Assembly (NCBI GenBank): GCA_937910665.1
Contig: CALEPR010000167.1
Coordinates: 1-7,845, forward strand
DNA from: an uncultured Selenomonadales bacterium
GTDB taxonomy: Bacteria > Bacillota > Negativicutes > Selenomonadales > Selenomonadaceae
Reading direction: 5' to 3'
Length of the DNA: 7,845 nucleotides
Part shown: positions 1 through 5,578 of the stretch, one piece after another
Numbering within the stretch: position 1 is the stretch's first letter
Layout: every line of letters begins with the position of its first letter
Translations under genes and position numbers: made by a program
Notes under the pieces: model-generated
Database searches by the model: none
The model's input: only the letters and a program-made list of their open reading frames with translations
What the model was told of the DNA's origin: nothing

Positions 1-264
1 AAGTGCGTCAGCACGCCAAACTCAAAATCACTTACACAAAAAAATTTACACTCCCAAAATTTCAAAAAACTTTCTGAGTAAAAAAATGTTTCTGCAAAAT
101 CATACTTGAAGTTTTGCAAAGGCAGTAAAAAAAGAACTTTGACGACTGATGAGGATTTCATTTTTCATCAAAGCCTATCATGTTTAAGAAAAATTTTTTT
201 TATTACAATAGTTGGCTAAAGTTCTGTGAGTGCAAAAAATCAAAATTATTGACATAAATTTTCG
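1..264. other. AT-rich intergenic stretch without a recognisable gene
   Basis: No reading frame here has both a convincing ribosome binding site and a recognisable product. A small palindrome (GTGC-GTCA-GCAC) lies near the left edge at about 3-14 and could be part of a terminator of a gene outside the window. An imperfect inverted repeat (CTTTGA/TCAAAG around TGATGA/TCATCA) lies at about 137-173. Both are weak. The stretch lies downstream of the minus-strand HIT gene and its terminator. Confidence 0.5.
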
Positions 265-297
265 CAAAAAAATTCCTCCGCTCTTTTCGGCAGAGGA
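265..297 (-). terminator. Intrinsic terminator of the HIT-family gene
   Basis: Read on the minus strand, TCCTCTGC pairs with GCGGAGGA (8 bp, one G-U pair; arms 290-297 and 274-281) around an 8-nt loop. One A and then seven T (266-272) follow. It begins 14 nt past the stop codon of the HIT gene. The single G-U pair is a mismatch on the plus strand, so the minus strand is the transcribed one. Confidence 0.75.
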
Positions 298-311
298 CAA
301 AAAATTTTTTC

Positions 312-653
312 TCAGCCCGGCGGCCACTGCATACTTCTTCCGCCAAGCAAATGAAAATGCAAATGTTCGACAGTCTGACCGCCTTCCTTGCCAGTGTTCA
401 CGACGAGTCTGAAACCTGTTTCATCAACTCCAAGAATTTTTGCAATTTCAGGAATGACATCAACAAGAATATGTGCGGCAAGTTCTTTGTCGGTGACTTC
501 AAGAATGTTTGCAAAATGTTTTTTCGGAATGATTAAAATATGTTGCGGAGCTTGAGGATTCATATCGCGGAAAGCAACAACTTGATCGTCCTCAAAAATA
601 AATTGCGAATTGATTTCTTTGTTCGCGATTTTGCAAAAGATACAATCTGACAT
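312..653 (-). CDS. hinT: HIT-family nucleotide-binding hydrolase, HinT-like
   Basis: This is a complete 113-residue histidine-triad protein. Family members of the HINT branch are small cytosolic homodimers that hydrolyse purine nucleoside phosphoramidates and aminoacyl adenylates. The sequence shows the catalytic triad motif H97-L-H99-F-H101-L-L near the C-terminus, preceded by the usual NTGxEGGQTVxHLH stretch. It also has an N-terminal CxxC (C4, C7) and the C-terminal WPPG ending typical of HINT proteins. Length matches the family (about 110-120). The ATG at 653 is set by AGGAGG at 664-669, 10 nt upstream. It is a single-gene unit with its own promoter (697-726) and terminator (265-297). The 6S-like RNA lies upstream on the same strand but is separated by its own hairpin. 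The family assignment is firm; the physiological substrate cannot be read from the sequence. Confidence 0.95.
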   Translation of the reverse strand: MSDCIFCKIANKEINSQFIFEDDQVVAFRDMNPQAPQHILIIPKKHFANILEVTDKELAAHILVDVIPEIAKILGVDETGFRLVVNTGKEGGQTVEHLHFHLLGGRSMQWPPG

Positions 654-696
654 TTTTTTTAAACCTCCTGTGACTAAAAAATTTTTTTCAAACTGA

Positions 697-726
697 AGTA
701 TAAAATTTTTTTCGACTAAATTGCAA
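697..726 (-). promoter_or_regulatory. Sigma-70-type promoter of the HIT gene
   Basis: On the minus strand, TTGCAA (721-726) and TATACT (697-702) are separated by 18 bp. Transcription would start near 690, giving a leader of roughly 37 nt with AGGAGG just before the ATG. The promoter lies between the hairpin that ends the upstream RNA and the HIT start, which argues that the two are separate transcripts. Confidence 0.6.
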
Positions 727-741
727 TAAAATTTTTTTTGA

Positions 742-783
742 AATTGAAAAGGAACTGCCGACTAAAGCCAACAGCCCCTTCTC
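742..783 (-). terminator. 3' hairpin ending the 6S-like RNA
   Basis: On the minus strand a 17-bp stem with no mismatches forms between 767-783 and 746-762, with the loop TTTA (763-766). Several of the pairs are G-U. On the plus strand these become A-C mismatches, so the RNA is made from the minus strand. The U-tract is short and interrupted (TTTTC, then AATTTC), so termination may rely on the shorter inner stem followed by TTTT. Its first base is the last base of the RNA's closing stem. Confidence 0.6.
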
Positions 784-978
784 AAGAAAAGATTCCGAAA
801 TGCCGTATTCTCCCAATGCCTAAAACCTGCGACTCGCAGGTGGGCTTCCTAAGTTCGGTTTCTGTTACTCATAAACTATGTATAATTCTCCATCTGCCGA
901 CTCAAATCGGATTCCCTAAAATGAATGTAGGTTAGACATTACCAAAGTCCTCGCACACTCCAGACGACCCTTCCCTTG
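783..978 (-). ncRNA. ssrS: Probable 6S RNA (RNA polymerase regulator)
   Basis: This is a 196-nt non-coding transcript whose fold, traced by hand, is one long rod. The closing stem is 970-978 with 783-791 (9 bp, two G-U). A second stem is 932-940 with 815-823 (9 bp, one G-U). Next comes a bulge with about 15 unpaired nt on the 5' side (917-931) and a small hairpin, ACCTGC-GACTC-GCAGGT as seen on the plus strand (825-841), on the 3' side. A terminal arm follows (897-906 with 848-858), capped by a hairpin (865-873 with 877-885). Closing stem, central bubble with a 3'-side hairpin, and terminal stem is the known architecture of 6S RNA, which mimics an open promoter and binds the housekeeping RNA polymerase holoenzyme. 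Length (about 180-200 nt) also fits. A strong promoter places the 5' end at about 978. I found no tmRNA, RNase P, SRP or riboswitch consensus. Identity rests on structure, not on a database match. Confidence 0.62.
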
Positions 979-983
979 CGAGT

Positions 984-1012
984 ATGATAACATAAAAATT
1001 TTTTTGTGACAA
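984..1012 (-). promoter_or_regulatory. Strong promoter of the 6S-like RNA
   Basis: On the minus strand, TTGTCA (1007-1012) and TATCAT (984-989) are separated by exactly 17 bp, with a TG one base before the -10 (extended -10). Initiation 6 nt further on falls at about 978, the first base of the RNA's closing stem. The same TGnTATCAT element recurs before fhs and before the large TPR gene. Confidence 0.75.
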
Positions 1013-1032
1013 GACTTGTAAATTTTTTTAAA
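1004..1032 (+). promoter_or_regulatory. Possible promoter of the cbiD-ecfA2-murI run
   Basis: TTGTGA (1004-1009) and TTTAAA (1027-1032) are separated by 17 bp. This would give a leader of only about 14 nt before the TTG start of cbiD. The match is modest and overlaps the -35 of the divergent RNA promoter. No cobalamin riboswitch is visible between 979 and 1052. Confidence 0.3.
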
Positions 1033-1052
1033 TCGAAAGCGAGAAAAATAAA

Positions 1053-2162
1053 TTGAAAAATTTAAAAAGCGGTTTCACGACAGGCGCGGCGGCGGCGGCG
1101 GGAGTTAAGGCGGCGTTAATTTTTTTTTCGACAGGCAAAATTGTCGGCGAAGTTGAACTAAATGCTTTGGACGGAACAGTTTTAAAAATTCCTGTAGCTA
1201 AGGTGGAAAGATTAAAAGATGGAAAGATGGAAAGTATTGTGGTTGAAGTTGTAAAAAATTCAGGCGACGATCCAGACATTACTAACGGCGTTTCAATCTT
1301 CACGACGACAAAAAAAATTTCCGGCAACAAAATTATTTTCCGAGCCGGCGAAGGCGTTGGAAAAATTACAAAGGCAGGTCTGCAACTTCCTGTCGGAGAA
1401 CCTGCAATAAATCCCGGTCCGCGTCAACTGATAAAAAATGTTGCGGCAGAATTTTCTTGCGGCGGTCTTGAAGTTGAAATTTCAATTCCTGCGGGCGTGG
1501 AACTTGCGAAAAAAACTTTGAATCCTGTCTTGGGAGTTGAGGGCGGAATTTCTGTAATCGGCACGACAGGAGTTTTGCGACCAATGTCGGAGGATGCTTT
1601 TAAAAATTCCCTAGTTCCGCAAATTGACGTGGCGAAGGCGGCAGGTTTTGAAATTTTAATCTTCGTGCCCGGCAAAATCGGTGAAACTATTGCAAAAAAT
1701 TTTAACTTTCCTGAAGGCGCGATAATTCAGACAAGCAACTTTGTCGGCTTTATGTTGGAGGCGGCGGCTGAAAAAAATATTTCAGAAATAATTTTGTGCG
1801 GACATTTAGGAAAGTTGGTAAAAGTTGCGGCAGGAAATTTTCACACTCACAATCGAATTTCCGATGCTAGGCTTGAAACTTTGGCGGCTTACTCGGCGGC
1901 GGAAGGTTTAAACTCGGTCGAAGTTCAAAAAATTTTAAACTCTGCGACGACTGAGGAGGCGACAAAAATTATTTCCGCGAACAAAATTGAGTCTGTCTAC
2001 AAAAAAATTGCGGCGCGGGCAAGTTTTCGCGCTGAAAGATTTGTTTTCGGCAAATTGAAAGTCGGAACAATTTTAGCCGACTATGCAGGAAAAATTTTAG
2101 GCTGTGACGAAACGGCAGAAAAATTTTTAAGTAGTCACAGCTTTTTAGGAATTAGGGGTTAG
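1053..2162 (+). CDS. cbiD: Cobalt-precorrin-5B (C1)-methyltransferase CbiD
   Basis: CbiD methylates C1 of cobalt-precorrin-5B with S-adenosylmethionine in the anaerobic branch of adenosylcobalamin synthesis, in the cytosol. The 369-residue length is typical. Family motifs appear in order: SGFTTG (6-11) followed by an alanine run, GDDPDITNG (71-79), GEGVGKITKAGL (99-110) with EPAINP (116-121), GGISVIGTTG with RPMS (164-179), and GHLGKLVKVAAG with HTH (250-266). The start is TTG at 1053: an in-frame stop lies at 1029-1031 and no ATG or GTG lies between, so the N-terminus SGFTTG fixes it. The ribosome binding site is poor (GAAAGCGAG), suggesting modest translation. The alanine run is coded by a GCG tandem at about 1083-1100. 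The last codons are read from a TTAGGGG repeat. The gene is followed at once by an ECF ATPase and is not in a visible B12 biosynthesis cluster. Confidence 0.95.
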   Translation: MKNLKSGFTTGAAAAAGVKAALIFFSTGKIVGEVELNALDGTVLKIPVAKVERLKDGKMESIVVEVVKNSGDDPDITNGVSIFTTTKKISGNKIIFRAGEGVGKITKAGLQLPVGEPAINPGPRQLIKNVAAEFSCGGLEVEISIPAGVELAKKTLNPVLGVEGGISVIGTTGVLRPMSEDAFKNSLVPQIDVAKAAGFEILIFVPGKIGETIAKNFNFPEGAIIQTSNFVGFMLEAAAEKNISEIILCGHLGKLVKVAAGNFHTHNRISDARLETLAAYSAAEGLNSVEVQKILNSATTEEATKIISANKIESVYKKIAARASFRAERFVFGKLKVGTILADYAGKILGCDETAEKFLSSHSFLGIRG

Positions 2163-2169
2163 GGGTTAG
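2152..2169 (+). repeat. Tandem heptamer TTAGGGG at the cbiD/ecfA2 junction
   Basis: TTAGGGG occurs twice in tandem (2152-2158, 2159-2165) and is followed by a partial third copy, TTAG. The repeat contains the cbiD stop codon and puts AGGGG upstream of the possible GTG start at 2169. Confidence 0.8.
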
Positions 2170-2181
2170 TGAAACTTGAAC

Positions 2182-2195
2182 GAGGTGGAAAAGTG
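2182..2195 (+). promoter_or_regulatory. Ribosome binding site that decides the ecfA2 start
   Basis: GAGGTGG (2182-2188) lies just before the GTG at 2193, inside the extra eight codons that a start at 2169 would include. This favours the shorter protein. Confidence 0.5.
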
Positions 2196-3017
2196 ATTGA
2201 AATTGAAAATGTAAATTACACTTACATGAAGAAAACGCCTTTTGAAAAGACCGCACTGAAAAATATTTCTTTCGTGATTGAGGACAGAGATTTTTTTGCA
2301 ATCGCAGGTCACACAGGCAGCGGAAAATCTACGCTGATTCAGATTGTCGCGGGACTGATTGACTTGCAGAGCGGAAAAATTTTGGTGGACGGCGAAGAAA
2401 TTAAAAATAAATCTGCGCGGCAAAAAATTGGAATGGTTTTTCAATATCCCGAACACCAACTTTTTGAAGAAACTGTGGAAAAAGATATTGCCTTCGGTCC
2501 AAAAAATTTCGGACTCAGCGACAAAGAAATTTCTGCGCGAATTGATGAGGCGATGAAGGCAGTCGATTTAAAATCTGAAATAAAAAATGTGTCGCCGTTT
2601 GAACTTTCAGGAGGACAAAGGCGAAGAGTTGCCATCGCCGGAATTTTGGCACTCAAGCCGAAATATTTAATTTTGGATGAACCGACGGCAGGATTAGATC
2701 CGAAGGCGCGAAAAAATTTATTGGCAGAAATAAAAAAACTTCACAAGTCCGGCGTGACAATAATTTTAGTTTCGCACTCAATGGAGGACATCGCAAACTT
2801 CGCGAACAAAGTTTTAGTTTTGGCGCAGGGAAAAATTTTATTTCAAGGTGTGCCGCGTGAACTTTTTCGACAGACAGAAATTTTAAAACAGGCAGGTTTA
2901 GAAACTCCGCCGGTCACTCAACTTATTCAGGAATTGAATCGCGCAGGTTTGAAAATAAATTCGGACGCTTTGACAATGGACGAACTTGTTCAAGGAGTAA
3001 TTAGGAATGAGGAATGA
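2193..3017 (+). CDS. ecfA2: Energy-coupling factor transporter ATPase, EcfA2/CbiO type
   Basis: This is an ABC ATPase that powers an ECF importer for vitamins or metal ions. It normally pairs with EcfA1 and the membrane protein EcfT, plus a substrate-specific S component. Numbered from GTG 2193 (274 residues) it shows Walker A GHTGSGKS (39-46), Q-loop FQYPEHQLF (83-91), signature LSGGQRRR (138-145), Walker B YLILDEPTAGLDP (158-170) and H-loop SHS (H195). The early TPFEKxALK segment and the QYPEHQLFEETV stretch are typical of EcfA2 rather than EcfA1. An in-frame GTG at 2169 would add eight residues. I prefer 2193 because homologues begin at about this MIEIENVNY and because GAGG (2182-2185) sits 7 nt before it. 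No EcfA1, EcfT or S component is present here, so the substrate is unknown; cobalt or B12 is only suggested by cbiD. The C-terminal residues come from the heptamer repeat at 3000-3020. Confidence 0.92.
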   Translation: MIEIENVNYTYMKKTPFEKTALKNISFVIEDRDFFAIAGHTGSGKSTLIQIVAGLIDLQSGKILVDGEEIKNKSARQKIGMVFQYPEHQLFEETVEKDIAFGPKNFGLSDKEISARIDEAMKAVDLKSEIKNVSPFELSGGQRRRVAIAGILALKPKYLILDEPTAGLDPKARKNLLAEIKKLHKSGVTIILVSHSMEDIANFANKVLVLAQGKILFQGVPRELFRQTEILKQAGLETPPVTQLIQELNRAGLKINSDALTMDELVQGVIRNEE

Positions 3018-3020
3018 GGA
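3000..3020 (+). repeat. Tandem heptamer ATTAGGA/ATGAGGA at the ecfA2/murI junction
   Basis: Three consecutive 7-mers occur: ATTAGGA (3000-3006), ATGAGGA (3007-3013) and ATGAGGA (3014-3020). They code the last residues of EcfA2, contain its TGA stop (3015-3017) and provide the GAGGA ribosome binding site of murI 6 nt before its ATG. Confidence 0.8.
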
Positions 3021-3026
3021 ATTTTT

Positions 3027-3812
3027 ATGAAGAAGGTAGCTTTTTTTGATTCGGGGATTGGCGGCTTGTCTGTTTTGCACCACGCGATGAAAATTTTGCC
3101 CGGCGAAGATTTTATTTTTTTCGCGGACGAGGACAATGTTCCCTACGGCACAAAAACCGTCGAGCAAGTTTTAGTTTACGTCGACGACGCATTTAAATTT
3201 CTGATGACGCAGAAAGTTGACGCAATAGTTGTAGCTTGCAACACGGCGACAAGCGCGGCAGTCAGAGCGATGCGCGAAAAATATTCTCTGCCGATTGTCG
3301 GAATGGAGCCGGCAATAAAAAAAGCGTTGGACTTGTATCCGACGCAAAAAGTTTTAGTCACGGCGACAGAGGCAACAATCAAAGGCGAAAAAATTCATCA
3401 ACTTATAAATCGATTGGACGCAAAAAAATTTGTCGAACTTTTGCCTTTGCAGAAACTTGTAGAATTTGCGGAGCGGCAAGAATTTGTTTCGACGGAAGTT
3501 GAAAATTATTTGCGCGAAAAATTTACAGGCTATAACTTTGAAAAATTTTCTTCGCTGGTTTTAGGTTGCACACATTTTAATTACTTCAAAGACACCATGA
3601 AAAAAATTTTGCCGCCGCACATAAAATTTTTGGACGGCAACGAAGGAACTTTAAATCAACTTATCAGGTTGGCGAATTTGAAAACTGATCCTGCGACAAA
3701 AAAAATTTCTCAGGTAGAATATTTTTATTCAGGAAGAAAAGTCACTTCGGCAGAGGAACTTTCGCGTCTGGAAAAATATTTGCGTCGTTTGGACGAAATG
3801 TATTTACTTTAA
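3027..3812 (+). CDS. murI: Glutamate racemase
   Basis: MurI interconverts L- and D-glutamate without a cofactor, supplying D-glutamate for the peptidoglycan stem peptide in the cytosol. The 261-residue length is normal. Visible hallmarks are the N-terminal FDSGIGGLSV (7-16, with catalytic-region D8 and S9), VPYGTK (38-43), the first catalytic cysteine in ACNTATS (C71) and the second in GCTHF (C181, H183). The ATG at 3027 is preceded 6 nt upstream by GAGGA, which belongs to the heptamer repeat. It lies 9 nt after ecfA2 on the same strand and so is probably cotranscribed with cbiD and ecfA2, although the three have no shared pathway. The stop codon lies within a hairpin shared with the convergent fhs gene. 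Confidence 0.96.
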   Translation: MKKVAFFDSGIGGLSVLHHAMKILPGEDFIFFADEDNVPYGTKTVEQVLVYVDDAFKFLMTQKVDAIVVACNTATSAAVRAMREKYSLPIVGMEPAIKKALDLYPTQKVLVTATEATIKGEKIHQLINRLDAKKFVELLPLQKLVEFAERQEFVSTEVENYLREKFTGYNFEKFSSLVLGCTHFNYFKDTMKKILPPHIKFLDGNEGTLNQLIRLANLKTDPATKKISQVEYFYSGRKVTSAEELSRLEKYLRRLDEMYLL

Positions 3813-3837
3813 GAATTTGTATTCACAAGTTCTTAAA
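3808..3837. terminator. Hairpin shared by the convergent murI and fhs ends
   Basis: Arms 3808-3820 and 3825-3837 pair over 13 bp (one G-U/A-C position) around a 4-nt loop, ATTC. Both stop codons (3810-3812 plus, 3833-3835 minus) are inside the stem. Neither strand has a T-tract directly after the hairpin, so termination in either direction is plausible but not of the classic U-tail type. Confidence 0.4.
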
Positions 3838-5500
3838 AAAGTCCGGAAATAATTCCATCGTCCGTGATGTCAATTTTTTCTGCGGCAGGTCGTTTCGGAA
3901 GTCCGGGCATAGTCAAAATATTTCCGAGCAAGACGACAATAAAACCTGCGCCGGCTGAAATTTTTACTTCGCGGACGGTGACGGAAAAATTTTTCGGTCT
4001 GCCAAGTTTATTCGCGTCGTCGGAAAGCGAGTATTGAGTTTTTGCGACGCAGATCGGAAATTTCCCAAAGCCGAGATTTTCAATTTCCGCAATTTGTTTT
4101 TCGGCGGCAGGAAGATAATTTACTCCGTCCGCGCCATAAATTTTTTTAGCGACGGCAGAAATTTTTTCCTTGACAGAAATATCGTCGGCATAAGTCAGCG
4201 TGAAATTTTTCTGCGTATCGAAAACAGATTCGACAGCCTTTGCAAGTTCAATTCCACCTTCGCCGCCGTCAGAAAAAACTTTCGACAATGCGAATTTAAC
4301 ATTTTTTTCCGCGCAAAGATTTTTTACAGTCTGAATTTCTTCCTCAGTGTCTGTCGGAAAAAAATTCAGCGCGACGACAGGCGGCAACCCGAAACCTTGA
4401 ATATTTTCGATATGTTTTTCTAAATTTTCCAAACCAATTTTCAAAGCGGTGACATTTTCCTCCGACAAATTATTTTTCGCAACTCCTCCATGCATTTTCA
4501 AAGCGCGAACAGTTGCGACAATCACAACAGCATCGGGTTGCAAATTATTCAGTCTGCATTTTATATCTAAAAATTTTTCCGCGCCCAAGTCCGCTCCAAA
4601 TCCTGCCTCAGTGACAACAACGTCGGCAAGTTTCAGCGCATACTTCGTCGCTGTGACCGAGTTGCAGCCGTGAGCAATATTCGCAAATGGCCCGCCGTGA
4701 ATCAGCGCAGGAGTTCCTTCCAAAGTCTGAACTAAATTTGGTTTAATCGCGTCCTTCAAAAGCAAGGCGAGCGAACCTGTAACATTTAAATCGTTCGCCG
4801 TGACAGGTTGATTGTCGAAATTGTAGGCGACAATAATTTTTCCAAATCTTTCTTTCAAGTCGGAAAAATTTTTTGCCAGACACAAAATCGCCATCATTTC
4901 AGAGGCAACGGTAATATCAAAACCACTTTCGCGAGGAACTCCGTTCGCCTTTCCACCCAAGCCGACAATAATATTTCGCAAAGCGCGATCATTTAAATCC
5001 AAAACTCTTTTCCAGACGACGCGACGAACATCAATTTTTAATTCGTTGCCATGATGGATATGATTGTCCAAAACTGCGGCAAGCAAATTATGCGCCGTCG
5101 TGAGCGCATGAAAATCGCCTGTGAAATGCAAATTTATATCTTCCATAGGAACAACTTGTGCGTAACCTCCGCCAGCCGCTCCGCCTTTAATTCCGAAACA
5201 AGGACCGAGACTGGGTTCACGAAGAGCGACGCAAATTTTTCTGCCAAGTTTTTGAAAAGCATCAGCCAATCCGATTGAAGTTGTAGTTTTTCCTTCGCCG
5301 GCGGGAGTCGGAGTTATCGCGGTGACCAAAATCAATTTGCCGTCGGGATTTTTTTCAATGCGTTTCCAAACGTCAGCAGAAATTTTCGCCTTGTACTTCC
5401 CGTAAAATTCCAAATCGTCTTCCGTCAATCCGAGTTTGCTTGCCGCCGCCGTAATTTTTTCAACCTGCGCGGCTTGTGCAATTTCAACGTCACTCAACAT
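3833..5500 (-). CDS. fhs: Formate-tetrahydrofolate ligase
   Basis: Fhs makes 10-formyltetrahydrofolate from formate, tetrahydrofolate and ATP. It supplies one-carbon units and, in acetogens, the methyl branch of the Wood-Ljungdahl pathway. From ATG 5500 the protein is 555 residues, the usual family size. It shows the start MLSDVEIAQ, the ELYGKYKAKI-like segment FYGKYKAKI (32-40), the P-loop TPTPAGEGKTTT (63-74) and the conserved REPSLGPCFGIKGG (94-107) with the following glycine-rich run. An upstream ATG at 5536 is open in frame, but it would add 12 unrelated residues and swallow the promoter. GGAGG (5508-5512) is 7 nt before 5500, so 5500 is the start. The gene has its own promoter and converges on murI. 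No neighbouring Wood-Ljungdahl genes are visible, so an acetogenic role cannot be claimed. Confidence 0.96.
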   Translation of the reverse strand: MLSDVEIAQAAQVEKITAAASKLGLTEDDLEFYGKYKAKISADVWKRIEKNPDGKLILVTAITPTPAGEGKTTTSIGLADAFQKLGRKICVALREPSLGPCFGIKGGAAGGGYAQVVPMEDINLHFTGDFHALTTAHNLLAAVLDNHIHHGNELKIDVRRVVWKRVLDLNDRALRNIIVGLGGKANGVPRESGFDITVASEMMAILCLAKNFSDLKERFGKIIVAYNFDNQPVTANDLNVTGSLALLLKDAIKPNLVQTLEGTPALIHGGPFANIAHGCNSVTATKYALKLADVVVTEAGFGADLGAEKFLDIKCRLNNLQPDAVVIVATVRALKMHGGVAKNNLSEENVTALKIGLENLEKHIENIQGFGLPPVVALNFFPTDTEEEIQTVKNLCAEKNVKFALSKVFSDGGEGGIELAKAVESVFDTQKNFTLTYADDISVKEKISAVAKKIYGADGVNYLPAAEKQIAEIENLGFGKFPICVAKTQYSLSDDANKLGRPKNFSVTVREVKISAGAGFIVVLLGNILTMPGLPKRPAAEKIDITDDGIISGLF

Positions 5501-5507
5501 AAAATCG

Positions 5508-5512
5508 CCTCC
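5508..5512 (-). promoter_or_regulatory. Ribosome binding site that decides the fhs start
   Basis: GGAGG on the minus strand lies 7 nt before the ATG at 5500. It is preceded by the A/T palindrome AAAAATTTTT also found before three other genes in the window. Confidence 0.8.
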
Positions 5513-5526
5513 AAAAATTTTTCCAC

Positions 5527-5555
5527 ATGATAACAAAAAAAATCCCCCGCCGCAA
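5527..5555 (-). promoter_or_regulatory. Promoter of fhs, overlapping the upstream terminator
   Basis: On the minus strand, TTGCGG (5550-5555) and TATCAT (5527-5532) are separated by 17 bp, with TG before the -10 (TGTTATCAT). The -35 lies in the loop and stem of the TPR-gene terminator, and its T-tract forms most of the spacer. Initiation near 5520 gives a leader of about 20 nt. Confidence 0.6.
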
Positions 5556-5570
5556 ATTTTGACGGAGGAT
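5535..5570 (-). terminator. Intrinsic terminator of the large TPR gene
   Basis: On the minus strand ATCCTCCGTC (5561-5570) pairs with GGCGGGGGAT (5542-5551): 10 bp, two G-U, with a 9-nt loop. Seven further T (5535-5541) follow. It lies about 9 nt past the stop codon. Confidence 0.85.
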
Positions 5571-5578
5571 AAAATTTT

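Noticed and set aside
144..200. Hammerhead ribozyme suggested by CTGATGA
   Set aside because: The required stem followed by GAAA and the third helix cannot be found in the right order on either strand.
249..254. Perfect TTGACA -35 on the plus strand
   Set aside because: No acceptable -10 lies 16-18 bp downstream, and no gene follows on that strand.
230..412. Plus-strand open frame of 60 codons running into the HIT gene
   Set aside because: It is antisense to the firm HIT gene over its second half, has no ribosome binding site and crosses that gene's terminator.
738..935. Plus-strand open frame of 65 codons
   Set aside because: It lies opposite the structured RNA, has no ribosome binding site, and its composition follows RNA stems rather than codons.
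742..990. tmRNA, RNase P RNA or SRP RNA
   Set aside because: There is no T-arm GGTTC motif or CCA end, no RNase P core sequences, and no SRP apical GGAA loop with its AGCAG side.
740..1052. Cobalamin riboswitch before cbiD
   Set aside because: No B12-box or the conserved riboswitch core is visible on the plus strand, and the structured element in this region is transcribed away from cbiD.
4034..4423. Plus-strand open frame of 129 codons inside fhs
   Set aside because: It is a phenylalanine-rich shadow of the well-conserved fhs coding strand with no start signals.
5501..5536. N-terminal extension of Fhs from ATG 5536
   Set aside because: The extra 12 residues do not resemble the family, cover the -10 region and lack a ribosome binding site, whereas GGAGG precedes the ATG at 5500.
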